A stretch of 64,000 nucleotides of DNA from Clostridia bacterium UC5.1-1D10 (GTDB taxonomy: Bacteria > Bacillota > Clostridia > Lachnospirales > Anaerotignaceae), in the NCBI GenBank assembly GCA_001304995.1, contig BBZU01000002.1, forward strand, positions 62,001 through 126,000, read 5' to 3'. A program made the position numbers and the translations under genes. How positions within the stretch are numbered: position 1 is the stretch's first letter; each line of letters begins with the position of its first letter. Of this stretch, positions 18,864 to 26,982 are shown in pieces. The notes beneath the pieces are model-generated. The model worked only from the letters and a program-made list of their open reading frames with translations. It had not been told where the DNA came from and ran no database searches.

Positions 18864-19106
18864 ATGCGTATTGATAAGTTCCTGAAGGTATCCCGTATCA
18901 TCAAGCGCAGAACCGTAGCCAACGAAGCCTGCGACGCGGGACGTGTGTCCCTCAATGGCAAAGTGGTGAAAGCCGGCGCGGAAGTGAAGATCGGCGATAT
19001 CATCGAAATTCAGTTCGGCAATAACGTGACAAAGGTGGAAGTGCTGAATCTGCAGGAATCCACTAAAAAAGAAGATGCTGCCGGCATGTATCGCGCAGTG
19101 GAATAA
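18864..19106 (+). CDS. rqcP: S4-domain RNA-binding protein RqcP (YabO)
   Basis: An 80-residue S4-fold protein (MRIDKFLKVSRIIKRRTVANE, then GRVSLNGKVVKAGAEVKIGD). In Bacillus, RqcP/YabO binds stalled 50S-peptidyl-tRNA complexes and assists RqcH alanine tailing. I chose the second ATG (18864), because the AGGGGAA site is at proper spacing and homologues begin MR-x-DKFLKVSR. It heads the conserved rqcP-yabP-yabQ-divIC cluster. Confidence 0.93.
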   Translation: MRIDKFLKVSRIIKRRTVANEACDAGRVSLNGKVVKAGAEVKIGDIIEIQFGNNVTKVEVLNLQESTKKEDAAGMYRAVE

Positions 19107-19113
19107 TGTCCCA

Positions 19114-19157
19114 AAACCTCTCATATACTGTAAAAACAGTATGGGGAGGTTTTTTTG
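19114..19157 (+). promoter_or_regulatory. Terminator-like hairpin overlapping the yabP ribosome-binding site
   Basis: AAACCTC (19114-19120) pairs with GAGGTTT (19146-19152), with an inner TACTGT/ACAGTA stem (19126-19131 with 19136-19141). A T run follows. The right arm contains GGGGAGG (19143-19149), the only plausible Shine-Dalgarno for yabP. The hairpin can therefore act as an attenuator and as an RBS mask. Confidence 0.6.
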
Positions 19158-19439
19158 TTGGGGGAAGAAAAAAGAAATTTGCGGCAGCATACCATTCGTA
19201 TGACAGACAGAGAACGGATCGAGATCGGCGGTGTGACGGACGTACTGCGTTTTGATGAGGAAGGGGTGGCAGTGGATACTTCCTGCGGACTGCTCATCAT
19301 TAAGGGAGAAGGGCTTCATGTGGGACGGCTGAATCTGGAAGAAGGGGAAGTGGCGGTAGAAGGACGCATGGACGCACTGACCTATGCGGAAAATATGGGC
19401 GGCGGCAAACAATCTTTCTTTGCCAAGTTGTTCCGCTGA
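19158..19439 (+). CDS. yabP: Sporulation protein YabP
   Basis: A 93-residue YabP/YqfC-family spore-coat-assembly protein. The family core (RERIEIGGVTDVLRFDEEGV, LLIIKGEGLHVGRLNLEEGE, VEGRMDALTYAE) is intact. Start codons are TTG (19155 or 19158); I chose 19158 because GGGGAGG is 8 nt away. It is followed 14 nt later by yabQ. Its presence indicates a spore-forming lineage. Confidence 0.9.
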   Translation: MGEEKRNLRQHTIRMTDRERIEIGGVTDVLRFDEEGVAVDTSCGLLIIKGEGLHVGRLNLEEGEVAVEGRMDALTYAENMGGGKQSFFAKLFR

Positions 19440-19453
19440 AAGGAGGCAGGCAG

Positions 19454-19894
19454 GTGGACATTCAGGGACAGGGAAGTTTGTTTTTGTGCTGCCTGCTGCT
19501 GGGCGGCGGTATGGGACTGGTCTATGACGGTATGCGGCTTGCACGGCGGATATTGCCCCATGGTGTTTGGGCGGTTCAGATTGAGGATGGCCTGTACTGG
19601 GCAGCGGTGGCGCTGGGGGTCTTTGAGGTGCTGCTAAAAGAAAATCATGGGGAAGTCCGCTTTTTCCTGTTGGTGGCTGTTTTTGGCGGCATGGGGCTTT
19701 ATGGAACCCTTGCCAGTCCGTTGGTCATGGGCGTGGGAGAAAAGGTGCTGAAAGTCATTGGAAAGCTTGTCATGTTATTGTTGACCATAATTTTTACACC
19801 CTTTCGTTTGGTCTATCTTGCCTTTGGCAGACCGGTGGGGAATTTCGTCAGATTTTGCGGTGGAAAATCCAAAAAAACACTTGCAATTATGTAA
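19454..19894 (+). CDS. yabQ: Sporulation protein YabQ
   Basis: A 146-residue membrane protein with four hydrophobic segments and the YabQ N-terminal pattern GGGMGLVYDGMRLARRILPH. In Bacillus, YabQ is needed for spore cortex formation and localises to the forespore membrane. The GTG start follows AAAGGAGG. The order yabP-yabQ-divIC is conserved in Firmicutes. Confidence 0.92.
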   Translation: MDIQGQGSLFLCCLLLGGGMGLVYDGMRLARRILPHGVWAVQIEDGLYWAAVALGVFEVLLKENHGEVRFFLLVAVFGGMGLYGTLASPLVMGVGEKVLKVIGKLVMLLLTIIFTPFRLVYLAFGRPVGNFVRFCGGKSKKTLAIM

Positions 19895-19975
19895 AGTATA
19901 TGTGAAAATAAAAAAAGACACATTACGGCGGGATATTTGTTTTTTGCGTCGAAAACCTTAGGAAGGGTGACTGCC

Positions 19976-20269
19976 ATGGAAAAAAGAGCCAGAAAAGAAA
20001 AAGTCCTGTGGATTATGGATCCATCTTTTTTGGTAGCTTTCTGTGTGTTCGTTGTGGCAGGCGTATACTGGCAGTATCGGGAATATCGCCAGCTGAAAGT
20101 GGAACTGGCTGACGTGGAACAGCAGATTGCCGATGAACAGCAAAAGACATTGGATTTCCAGGCCAAAAAGGATTACTACAACAGCGACAGCTACATCGAA
20201 CAGATCGCTAGAGAAAAACTGGGGCTGGTCAAGAGCAATGAAATCCTGTACATCAACCGGGAACAATAA
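19976..20269 (+). CDS. divIC: Septum formation initiator DivIC/FtsB-like
   Basis: A 97-residue bitopic protein: basic cytoplasmic N-terminus, one membrane helix (DPSFLVAFCVFVVAGVYWQY), an extracellular coiled coil (about residues 40-70), then the family motif YIEQIAREKLGLVKSNEILY. It acts in the FtsL/DivIC/FtsQ divisome subcomplex. The ATG at 19976 follows AGGAAGGG; the upstream in-frame region has no RBS. Promoter and tRNA genes follow. Confidence 0.9.
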   Translation: MEKRARKEKVLWIMDPSFLVAFCVFVVAGVYWQYREYRQLKVELADVEQQIADEQQKTLDFQAKKDYYNSDSYIEQIAREKLGLVKSNEILYINREQ

Positions 20270-20306
20270 AAGTTTTCAAAAAAAGACATTTTTTTGAAAA
20301 AAGGTA

Positions 20307-20335
20307 TTGACAAACAGACAATATGACTATATAAT
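20307..20335 (+). promoter_or_regulatory. Promoter of the tRNA cluster
   Basis: Perfect TTGACA (20307-20312), a 17 bp spacer and perfect TATAAT (20330-20335), just upstream of tRNA-Met. Confidence 0.85.
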
Positions 20336-20351
20336 AAACTAGTCGACTTGA

Positions 20352-20425
20352 GGCGGAGTAGCTCAGTTGGCTAGAGCATGCGGTTCATACCCGCAGTGTC
20401 GGGGGTTCAAATCCCTCCTCCGCTA
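20352..20425 (+). tRNA. tRNA-Met (CAT)
   Basis: Acceptor GGCGGAG pairs with CTCCGCT, and the discriminator is A. The anticodon loop reads TTCATAC with anticodon CAT; the TTCAAAT T-loop and AGCTCAGTTGG D-loop are present. It closely resembles elongator tRNA-Met, though an Ile2 (modified CAU) identity cannot be excluded by eye. No CCA is encoded. Confidence 0.92.
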
Positions 20426-20437
20426 TTTTTCTTCTTT

Positions 20438-20509
20438 GGCCCGTTGGTCAAGCGGTCAAGACGCGACCCTCTCACGGTCGAATCAAGGGTTCGACTCCCT
20501 TACGGGTCA
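20438..20509 (+). tRNA. tRNA-Glu (CTC)
   Basis: Acceptor GGCCCGT pairs with ACGGGTC. The anticodon stem CGACC/GGTCG encloses the loop CTCTCAC, giving anticodon CTC. The T-arm AGGGTTCGACTCCCT is intact. Confidence 0.93.
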
Positions 20510-20542
20510 ACTTTTGAGTGATAATTGAATTGTTAAAAACAT

Positions 20543-20615
20543 GGGAGTTTAGCTCAGCTGGGAGAGCATCTGCCTTACAAGCAGAGGGTCACAGGTTCGA
20601 GCCCTGTAACTCCCA
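20543..20615 (+). tRNA. tRNA-Val (TAC)
   Basis: Acceptor GGGAGTT pairs with AACTCCC. The anticodon arm TCTGC/GCAGA carries the loop CTTACAA, giving anticodon TAC. The T-arm ACAGGTTCGAGCCCTGT is perfect. It is the first and only intact unit of a 110-bp-period array that continues downstream. Confidence 0.95.
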
Positions 20616-20652
20616 TTTTTTTATGTCTAAAAACAAAAAAGAAACAAAACAA

Positions 20653-21053
20653 GGGAGAAAGGCTCAGCAGGGAAGAGTCATGCACGAACGTGCAAGAGGA
20701 CACGAGGTCGAGCACAGTCACTCTCATTTTTTATGTCTAAAAACAAAAAAGAAACAAAACAAGGGAGAGAGGCGCAGCAGGGAAGAGTCATGCACGAACG
20801 TGCAAGAGGACACGAGGTTGAGCACAGTCACTCTCATTTTTTATATCTAAAAACAATATAGAAGCAAAACAAGGGAGAGAGGCGCAGCTGAAGAGTCATG
20901 CACGAACGTGCAAGAGGACACGAGGTTGAGCGCAGCCACTCTCATTTTTTATATCTAAAAACAATATAGAAGCAAAACAAGGGAGAAAGGCGAGCAGGGA
21001 AGAGTCATGCACGAATGTGCAAGAGGGCACGAGGTCGAGCGCAGTCACTCTCA
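20653..21053 (+). repeat. Four tandem degenerate tRNA-like units derived from tRNA-Val
   Basis: Units lie at 20653-20726, 20763-20836, 20873-20944 and 20981-21053. The period is about 110 bp, the same as from tRNA-Val to unit 1. Each keeps GGGAG..CTCTCA ends, a GCTCAGC-like D-arm block and a GGTCGAGC T-loop block. The anticodon arm is replaced by TGCACGAACGTGCA, a tight 5 bp hairpin with a four-base loop, so the units cannot be decoding tRNAs. The AT-rich spacers (TTTTTATGTCTAAAAAC..) are nearly identical to the one after tRNA-Val. Confidence 0.85.
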
Positions 21054-21123
21054 TTTTTTATGTCCAAAAACGAAAAGAGCTGAAAACAAGATAGCTTCTA
21101 CGTTTTAATACACAACATTATGG

Positions 21124-21151
21124 GAAGATATGGGTACATATCTTCTTTTTT
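21124..21151 (+). terminator. Terminator of the tRNA and tRNA-like array transcript
   Basis: GAAGATATG (21124-21132) pairs with CATATCTTC (21137-21145), followed by six T. It is the first intrinsic terminator after the tRNA promoter, so the degenerate units are probably transcribed. Confidence 0.8.
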
Positions 21152-21442
21152 GTGCAAAAAATCCTGGGGAAAATGAGGAGACGTGCATCTTCTTTCAAGG
21201 AAAACAGAAATCTTGTGTTTGTCCTTCCGCTTTTCTGGAAAATTAGATTGGAAAATAAAGGATATTTTTCTGAAAACAAAAAATCTGAACGGACTTTCTA
21301 CCTATATTTATGGCAGAAAAGATTGCCTGACATAATAAACTGTATGGGTACAATTTGAAACAGTGGGGCTGGGACAATGGCAGAGGCATGGAAAATATGA
21401 TATGCTGTTTCACAAAGGAAGATGCGAAACGGGGGTATGGAT
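21152..21442 (+). other. AT-rich intergenic region without recognised genes
   Basis: About 290 bases lie between the array terminator and the ECF gene. I see no RNA motif, repeat or convincing open frame. TTGCCT (21323) and TACAAT (21349) are 20 bp apart, too far for a good promoter. Confidence 0.5.
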
Positions 21443-21961
21443 ATGAAGACGAAAGAAATATGCTTGCGGGGGCTGATGATCGCATTGGTCACTGTTTCTA
21501 CCATGGTGCTGCAAATTCCTGTATCTGCCACCAATGGATATATTCATCTGGGAGATAGTATGATACTGCTCATCAGTGTGTTTTTTGGCTGGCGTTACGG
21601 TATGGTGGCTGGCGGTGTGGGAGCCGCATTGGCTGACTTGCTCAGCGGATATGCCCATTGGGCGCCTTTTACACTGATTATCAAAGGCGTTATGGGGTTA
21701 TTGGTAGGCAAGATCGCTCACTATACACCGCAGGAAAAACACTTTTTCGGTCTGCGGAATCTGACAGGTTCCGTTGTGGGCATTGTATGGATGATTATTG
21801 GATACTACTTCGGCGGGGCTGTTTTGCAGAAGAGCTTCACAGTGGCGCTGACTTCCATTCCGGAAAATATGGTACAGGGCGGCGCAGGCTTTGTGATCTT
21901 CCTGGTGGTAGGCTATGCTTTTTATAAAGCAAAAATTTATAAATACGTTTCCGCAAAATAA
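21443..21961 (+). CDS. ECF transporter S component (ribofla_trS/PF07155-like)
   Basis: A 172-residue membrane protein with about six helices. Its N-terminal ALVTVSTMVLQIPVSATNGYIHLGDSMILL matches the S-component family of vitamin transporters, including the conserved GYIHLGD loop that contacts substrate or the EcfT partner. The substrate (a vitamin or related precursor) cannot be assigned: no riboswitch or biosynthetic neighbour is present. I chose ATG 21443 because GGGGGT (21431-21436) is at the right distance; ATG 21437 is too close. Confidence 0.85.
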   Translation: MKTKEICLRGLMIALVTVSTMVLQIPVSATNGYIHLGDSMILLISVFFGWRYGMVAGGVGAALADLLSGYAHWAPFTLIIKGVMGLLVGKIAHYTPQEKHFFGLRNLTGSVVGIVWMIIGYYFGGAVLQKSFTVALTSIPENMVQGGAGFVIFLVVGYAFYKAKIYKYVSAK

Positions 21962-21982
21962 GTTTGGCAGATGGGGACTGCT

Positions 21983-22050
21983 CCATAAGAAATAAAATAG
22001 CTGGAATTCTTGCAATATAAAGAATTCCAGCTATTATATTTATATAAAGA
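21983..22050 (+). terminator. Hairpin terminator after the ECF gene, resembling a decayed family A repeat
   Basis: AATAGCTGGAATTCTT and AAGAATTCCAGCTATT form a long stem with a T-rich end. The preceding CTCCATAAGAAA resembles the outer arm of family A (CTTCATAAGAAA), but the second half of the repeat is not recognisable. Confidence 0.65.
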
Positions 22051-22144
22051 TTTTTTCAGAAATGTTTTTTCGGGGAAATGTGGTTTTATTTTTCCACTTA
22101 TTTCTATGAAAAATAGTTGAATTTTGGAAAATGATGGATTTTCA

Positions 22145-22174
22145 TTGACCCTTTTTCTCATTGCGTGGTATAGT
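22145..22174 (+). promoter_or_regulatory. Promoter upstream of mntP
   Basis: TTGACC (22145-22150), an 18 bp spacer and TATAGT (22169-22174). Confidence 0.5.
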
Positions 22175-22231
22175 ATAAAAGTTATGGGACTATACTGAAA
22201 GAAGGGACGAGAAGGAACAGGAGGAATTCAT

Positions 22232-22798
22232 TTGGAATTTGTAACCATATTTTTGATTGCAGTCAGTTTAGCCATGGATGCTTTTGCCGTTTCCATTTCC
22301 AATGGTGTTTCCGTTAAGGGTTTTGGGAAGAAAGAAGCCGCTACACAGGGGCTGTATTTCGGCGGTTTTCAGTTTCTGATGCCTGTCATTGGCTGGTTTT
22401 TGGGCAGCAGTGTGAAAACATATATTGAATCCGTAGACCACTGGATTGCCTTTGTGCTGCTGGCCATCATCGGTGGGAATATGATCCGGGAAAGCTTTGG
22501 TGACGACGAGGAAGAAAGCGGTCAGTCTGCGCTGACAGCAAAGGTTCTGCTGCTTCAGGCAGTGGCAACCAGCATTGACGCATTGGCAGTAGGCATCAGC
22601 TTTGCCATTCTGGATGTGAATATCTGGTGGGCAGCCGGCATCATTGGCGTGGTATCTTTTGTGCTTTCTTTTATCGGCGGTATGCTTGGAAAAGGTTTGG
22701 GGAACTTTTTGCAGGCCAAGGCAGAATTTGCCGGCGGTGCCGTGCTGATTATCATTGGCATCAAGATTCTGGTAGAGCATATTTTCCTTGGGGGCTGA
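22232..22798 (+). CDS. mntP: Manganese efflux pump MntP
   Basis: A 188-residue, six-helix protein of the MntP (DUF204) family. The two pseudo-symmetric halves each carry the conserved Asp motif: SLAMDAFAVSISNG near residue 14 and ATSIDALAVGISFA near residue 113. It exports Mn2+ to prevent toxicity. The TTG start follows AGGAGG. No yybP-ykoY riboswitch is visible upstream. The next gene (PAP2) starts 18 nt downstream, suggesting co-transcription. Confidence 0.93.
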   Translation: MEFVTIFLIAVSLAMDAFAVSISNGVSVKGFGKKEAATQGLYFGGFQFLMPVIGWFLGSSVKTYIESVDHWIAFVLLAIIGGNMIRESFGDDEEESGQSALTAKVLLLQAVATSIDALAVGISFAILDVNIWWAAGIIGVVSFVLSFIGGMLGKGLGNFLQAKAEFAGGAVLIIIGIKILVEHIFLGG

Positions 22799-22816
22799 CG
22801 TAAAGGAGGAAAGCCT

Positions 22817-23374
22817 TTGGAGATGATACAACAGTTAGATGCAAAGATCATACTGTGGATACAGGAACATGTGGTGTGTGATGGGCTCAATGCCCCCATG
22901 CTATTGATTTCAAAAATGGGCAATGCAGGATGGTTCTGGATTTTGCTGGGGATTTTGCTGCTCCTATGGGGCATTAGGAACAGAAAATTCGCCAGATACG
23001 GACTGGCTTTGCTGTTATGTCTGGGGACAACAGCTTTGGTATGCAATGTGGCTTTGAAGCCTATGGTGGGCAGGATTCGACCTTATGACCTGTTGGGATT
23101 TTCCATTCTGGTGCCGCCTTTGGCGGATTTTTCTTTCCCTTCGGGACATACCTCCTCATCCTTTGCAGCGGCGACAGCGATTTATGCCATGAATCGCAAA
23201 TGGGGAATTGTCGCTTATGTTTTTGCAGTGCTCATGGGGATTTCCCGTCTGTATCTTGGAGTGCATTTTCCCACGGACGTTTTGGCGGGGGCAGTCATTG
23301 GTTTTGTCATGGCAAAATTGACTTTATGGGTCTTAGGCAAAATCAACGCCAGTTTTCAATTTCAAAACAGATGA
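22817..23374 (+). CDS. PAP2-family membrane phosphatase
   Basis: A 185-residue integral-membrane lipid phosphatase. The three catalytic motifs are seen: K-x6-RP as KPMVGRIRP, PSGH in FSFPSGHTSSS, and SRLYLGVHFPTDV. Family members dephosphorylate undecaprenyl-PP or phosphatidate; an undecaprenyl-PP role is likely but unproved. The TTG start has AAAGGAGG upstream. It lies 18 nt after mntP. Confidence 0.9.
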   Translation: MEMIQQLDAKIILWIQEHVVCDGLNAPMLLISKMGNAGWFWILLGILLLLWGIRNRKFARYGLALLLCLGTTALVCNVALKPMVGRIRPYDLLGFSILVPPLADFSFPSGHTSSSFAAATAIYAMNRKWGIVAYVFAVLMGISRLYLGVHFPTDVLAGAVIGFVMAKLTLWVLGKINASFQFQNR

Positions 23375-23471
23375 TTTGTTTTGAACAAAAGGGGTACAAT
23401 TTTTTTTGATGTGCAAGAAACAAACATACATTACTTGAAGGAAGAAGTAAAGAGGAAGAAGGGAACAAAAA

Positions 23472-24404
23472 GTGGCAATACCGGTAATTTACCAGCTGCT
23501 GACCATGGTTCTTTTGATGGTGGTCGGTGTAATTTTGAACAAGAAGAAGTTTTTGACAGAGCACAATGCAAAGGGACTTTCCATTGTGCTGACCCGTGTG
23601 GCAGTGCCTGCAAACATGATCGTATTGATGCAGCGTCCTTTTTCTCATGAGATTCTAATTGGATTTCTGAAGACCTGCGGCGGCATGTTTCTGATGTGCG
23701 CTTTGGGGGCAGTGCTGTTTTTCATCATTGGGAAAGCCATGAAGATGCAGTTTCCGGAACTGGGGCTGTTCTCTGGCGGCGGTGTTTACAGCAATGTTAT
23801 CTTCATGGGGCAGCCTTTGATTATGGCCATGTACGGCGAGGAAGGGCTGATTTTCTGCGTGGCAGTTATGTTCACCTGCAATGTGTTCCTGTTTACTGTC
23901 TGCTCTGTGCTCTTTGCCATTGGCAGTGCCAAGCGTAAATCCGCAGGAAAAATGCTGAAGGAAGCGTTTTTGAACCTGATCTGCATTTCGGCAGTTATTG
24001 GTGTATTCTGTTTCGTAAACTCCATTTCCCTGCCTCAGCCTATTTATGACACTCTGCAGTTCTCTGCCGATACAACGGTCTGCCTGTCCATGATCTATAT
24101 CGGTTCCCTGTTGGCAGTGGCAAATATCAAAGAGATCTTCAAAGATAAGAAAGTATATGTATTCAGTTTTGTGACACTGATCATCATGCCTTTGTTTACA
24201 AAGGCTGTGGCAAGTCTGTTTCTGGATGGCATTGCCCTGAGCGTGCTGGTAGTGCTCATGGGTACACCTGCGGCGGCAGCCCTGCCTTCCTTTGCGGAAA
24301 TTTATGGCAATGATGAAAAACGGGCATCGGAATATGTTTTCGTTTCCACTATTTTTTCTGTTATCACACTGCCTTTGGTGGCGCAGTTTTTGTGCATTTC
24401 CTGA
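23472..24404 (+). CDS. AEC family transporter (auxin efflux carrier-like)
   Basis: A 310-residue protein of about ten helices with the two inverted five-helix halves of the AEC/PF03547 fold (VGVILNKKKFLTEHNAKGLS, SNVIFMGQPL, MGTPAAAALPSFAEIYG). Bacterial members often move malonate, malate or other organic acids. The substrate is unknown and no linked pathway gene helps. The GTG start lies 9 nt after a GAAGGGAA-like site. Confidence 0.87.
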   Translation: MAIPVIYQLLTMVLLMVVGVILNKKKFLTEHNAKGLSIVLTRVAVPANMIVLMQRPFSHEILIGFLKTCGGMFLMCALGAVLFFIIGKAMKMQFPELGLFSGGGVYSNVIFMGQPLIMAMYGEEGLIFCVAVMFTCNVFLFTVCSVLFAIGSAKRKSAGKMLKEAFLNLICISAVIGVFCFVNSISLPQPIYDTLQFSADTTVCLSMIYIGSLLAVANIKEIFKDKKVYVFSFVTLIIMPLFTKAVASLFLDGIALSVLVVLMGTPAAAALPSFAEIYGNDEKRASEYVFVSTIFSVITLPLVAQFLCIS

Positions 24405-24415
24405 CAAGCAGTTAC

Positions 24416-24448
24416 GACCTGCGGTTTTTGCCGCAGGTCTATTTTTTT
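24416..24448 (+). terminator. Terminator after the AEC transporter
   Basis: GACCTGCGG (24416-24424) pairs perfectly with CCGCAGGTC (24431-24439), with a T-rich tail. Confidence 0.85.
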
Positions 24449-24621
24449 GTAAAGATTGTGAAAAAAGGAACACTTGTCCATGGGAAAGACGGAAATTTGC
24501 CGGAAGGAAAAATGTGCTTTGTTCGACAATAGAAAAATTTTTTTCAAAAAATCCGTATCCCTTTGTATAAAGATACCAAAAATTATTGTGAAATTTAGTG
24601 CAGGCAGGCGTGGGGAAAAGC

Positions 24622-24650
24622 TTGTTTCTTTCTATGGTTTCGTATATACT
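24622..24650 (+). promoter_or_regulatory. Promoter of hppA with a long leader
   Basis: TTGTTT (24622-24627), a 17 bp spacer and TATACT (24645-24650). This leaves about 215 nt of untranslated leader before hppA. The leader contains A/T runs that can form CAAAAAA..TTTTTTG pairing, but I recognise no known riboswitch. The stretch 24449-24621 holds nothing I can identify. Confidence 0.5.
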
Positions 24651-24870
24651 ATGAAGTGGGACGGAATATGGCTATCTCATTTTGGAAATATACAAAATAC
24701 ACGCTACCGGTGCCGAAGCAGAAAAACAGGGCTTTTTGCGGTGGGGCGCAGGGTGTGTATTTGTTTTTTTCAAAAAAGACAGCCTGTTGGTTTTTTGTTT
24801 TCACAAAAAAACAGCAATTATATTCTGATTATCTGTATTATCACCAAATTTATGAAACAGGGGGATTATT

Positions 24871-26850
24871 ATGGAAAATTTGATGTATTTGGCGCCGGTG
24901 CTGGGCATCGTTGCGCTGCTCTTTGCCTTTGTCCTGGCTTCTAAGGTAGGCAGAGAAGAAGAAGGTACAGACCGTATGCATGAAATCTCTTCTGCGATTC
25001 GCGATGGCGCAAACGCTTTCCTGAAAGCAGAATATAAGATTCTGGTTATTTTCGCGGCTGTACTGTTTGTATTGATCGGTTTCGGTGTAGACTGGAAGAC
25101 AGCTGTATGCTTCATCATTGGTGCTGCTTTCTCCACACTGGCTGGTTATTTCGGCATGAATGTTGCAACCAAGGCAAACGTAAGAACTGCAAACGCAGCG
25201 AGAGTTGGCGGTATGAACAGAGCCCTGTCCATCGCTTTCAGCGGCGGCGCAGTTATGGGTATGTCCGTAGTTGGTCTGGGCCTTTTGGGTGTAGGTGCAG
25301 TGTATGTCATCACAAAAGACGCCAACATTCTGTTCGGTTTTGGTCTGGGTGCTTCCTCTATCGCACTGTTCGGCCGTGTTGGCGGCGGTATTTATACAAA
25401 AGCTGCTGACGTAGGTGCCGACTTGGTAGGTAAAGTTGAAGCTGGTATCCCTGAAGACGACCCTCGTAACCCTGCCGTTATCGCCGACAACGTAGGTGAC
25501 AACGTAGGTGACGTTGCTGGTATGGGTGCCGACTTGTTCGAATCCTATGTTGGTTCCATCATTTCTGCTATCACACTGGGTATCGTTTACTACTCCGTAG
25601 AAGGCGCTGTATTCCCTCTGGTTCTGGCAGCTGTTGGTATTCTGGCTTCCATCATCGGTACATTCTTTGTAAAAGGCGACGAAAACTCCAATCCGCATAA
25701 AGCCCTGAAAGCGGGTTCTTACTCTTCCGCAGTGCTGGTTATCATCGCATCTCTGGCTCTGAGCTGGGTATTCTTTGGCAACATGAACGCTGCCATCGCT
25801 ATCATCGCTGGTCTGATCGTTGGTTTGATCATCGGTATCATCACAGAAGTTTATACTTCCGGTGACTACAAATCTGTTAAGAAAATCGCGGACCAGTCCG
25901 AAACTGGCCCTGCAACTACCATCATCAGCGGTCTGGCTGTTGGTATGGAGTCCACAGCTATCCCTATCGTGCTGATCTGTGTAGGTATCTTCGTAGCTTA
26001 TGCAGTATGTGGTCTGTACGGCATCGCTCTGGCAGCCGTTGGTATGCTGTCCACAACAGGTATCACCGTAGCCGTTGACGCATACGGCCCTATCGCCGAC
26101 AACGCCGGCGGTATCGCTGAAATGAGTGGTCTGGATCACTCCGTTCGTAACATCACAGATAAACTGGACGCCGTTGGTAACACAACAGCAGCTATGGGTA
26201 AAGGTTTCGCTATCGGTTCTGCTGCTCTGACAGCACTGGCTCTGTTCGTATCTTACGCAGAAGCTGTAAAACTGACAGAAATCTCCATTCTGGAACCCAG
26301 AGTTATCATTGGTATGCTCATCGGCGGTATGCTGCCTTTCCTGTTCTCCGCATTCACAATGCAGTCCGTAGGTAAAGCAGCGTTCCAGATGATCGAAGAA
26401 GTAAGACGTCAGTTCCGCAGCATCCCTGGTATCATGGAAGGTACTGCAAAACCTGACTACAAAAAATGCGTAGAAATCTCTACCACAGCAGCTCTGAAAG
26501 AAATGCTGGTTCCCGGTATCATGGCAGTTGCAGCTCCTCTGATCGTTGGTATCCTGCTGGGTACTTCCGCTCTGGGCGGTCTGCTGGCTGGCTCTCTGGT
26601 AACAGGTGTTCTGATGGCAATCTTCATGTCCAACGCCGGCGGCGCTTGGGACAATGCGAAGAAGTACATCGAAGAAGGCAACCATGGCGGCAAAGGCAGC
26701 GAAGCGCACAAAGCAGCCGTTGTTGGTGACACCGTAGGTGACCCCTTCAAAGATACTTCCGGTCCTTCCATCAACATCCTGATCAAGCTGATGACAGTTG
26801 TATCTCTGGTATTCGCACCTCTGTTCATGTCCATCGGCAGTCTGCTGTAA
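24871..26850 (+). CDS. hppA: Membrane-bound proton/sodium-translocating pyrophosphatase
   Basis: The protein has 659 residues and about sixteen membrane helices. It couples PPi hydrolysis to ion pumping. The PPi-binding signature [20 protein letters not shown], truncated here at 20 residues, is followed by the acidic motif [19 protein letters not shown]. The second acidic block [16 protein letters not shown] is near the C-terminus. The GNTTAA motif has Ala rather than Lys after GNTT, which in this family marks the K+-dependent subclass, many of which pump Na+. It is monocistronic with its own promoter and terminator. In an anaerobe it would recover energy from PPi. Confidence 0.96.
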   Translation: MENLMYLAPVLGIVALLFAFVLASKVGREEEGTDRMHEISSAIRDGANAFLKAEYKILVIFAAVLFVLIGFGVDWKTAVCFIIGAAFSTLAGYFGMNVATKANVRTANAARVGGMNRALSIAFSGGAVMGMSVVGLGLLGVGAVYVITKDANILFGFGLGASSIALFGRVGGGIYTKAADVGADLVGKVEAGIPEDDPRNPAVIADNVGDNVGDVAGMGADLFESYVGSIISAITLGIVYYSVEGAVFPLVLAAVGILASIIGTFFVKGDENSNPHKALKAGSYSSAVLVIIASLALSWVFFGNMNAAIAIIAGLIVGLIIGIITEVYTSGDYKSVKKIADQSETGPATTIISGLAVGMESTAIPIVLICVGIFVAYAVCGLYGIALAAVGMLSTTGITVAVDAYGPIADNAGGIAEMSGLDHSVRNITDKLDAVGNTTAAMGKGFAIGSAALTALALFVSYAEAVKLTEISILEPRVIIGMLIGGMLPFLFSAFTMQSVGKAAFQMIEEVRRQFRSIPGIMEGTAKPDYKKCVEISTTAALKEMLVPGIMAVAAPLIVGILLGTSALGGLLAGSLVTGVLMAIFMSNAGGAWDNAKKYIEEGNHGGKGSEAHKAAVVGDTVGDPFKDTSGPSINILIKLMTVVSLVFAPLFMSIGSLL

Positions 26851-26878
26851 TCTTTACAGGCATTTGACGCAAACACAA

Positions 26879-26927
26879 ACACGGAATCTTCCATGGCACA
26901 TCATGGCACAGATTCCGTGTTTTTTTG
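26879..26927 (+). terminator. Terminator after hppA
   Basis: ACACGGAATCT (26879-26889) pairs with AGATTCCGTGT (26910-26920), followed by T residues. Confidence 0.85.
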
Positions 26928-26982
26928 TCTTTTTATTTTTCCCAGTTTTACGGTATGATAATAGGCGAAAGGAAGTGGTATT

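Noticed and set aside
20518-20850. A 110-residue open frame spanning tRNA-Val and the first repeats
   Set aside because: It runs through a tRNA gene and repeat copies; there is no RBS and the protein is itself repeated as a consequence of the DNA repeat.
20653-21053. CRISPR array
   Set aside because: The period is 110 bp, units resemble tRNA-Val, spacers are almost identical to each other, and there are no cas genes.
24656-24883. Short leader peptide before hppA
   Set aside because: No ribosome site, poor codon quality, and it overlaps the hppA start; it more likely lies in untranslated leader.
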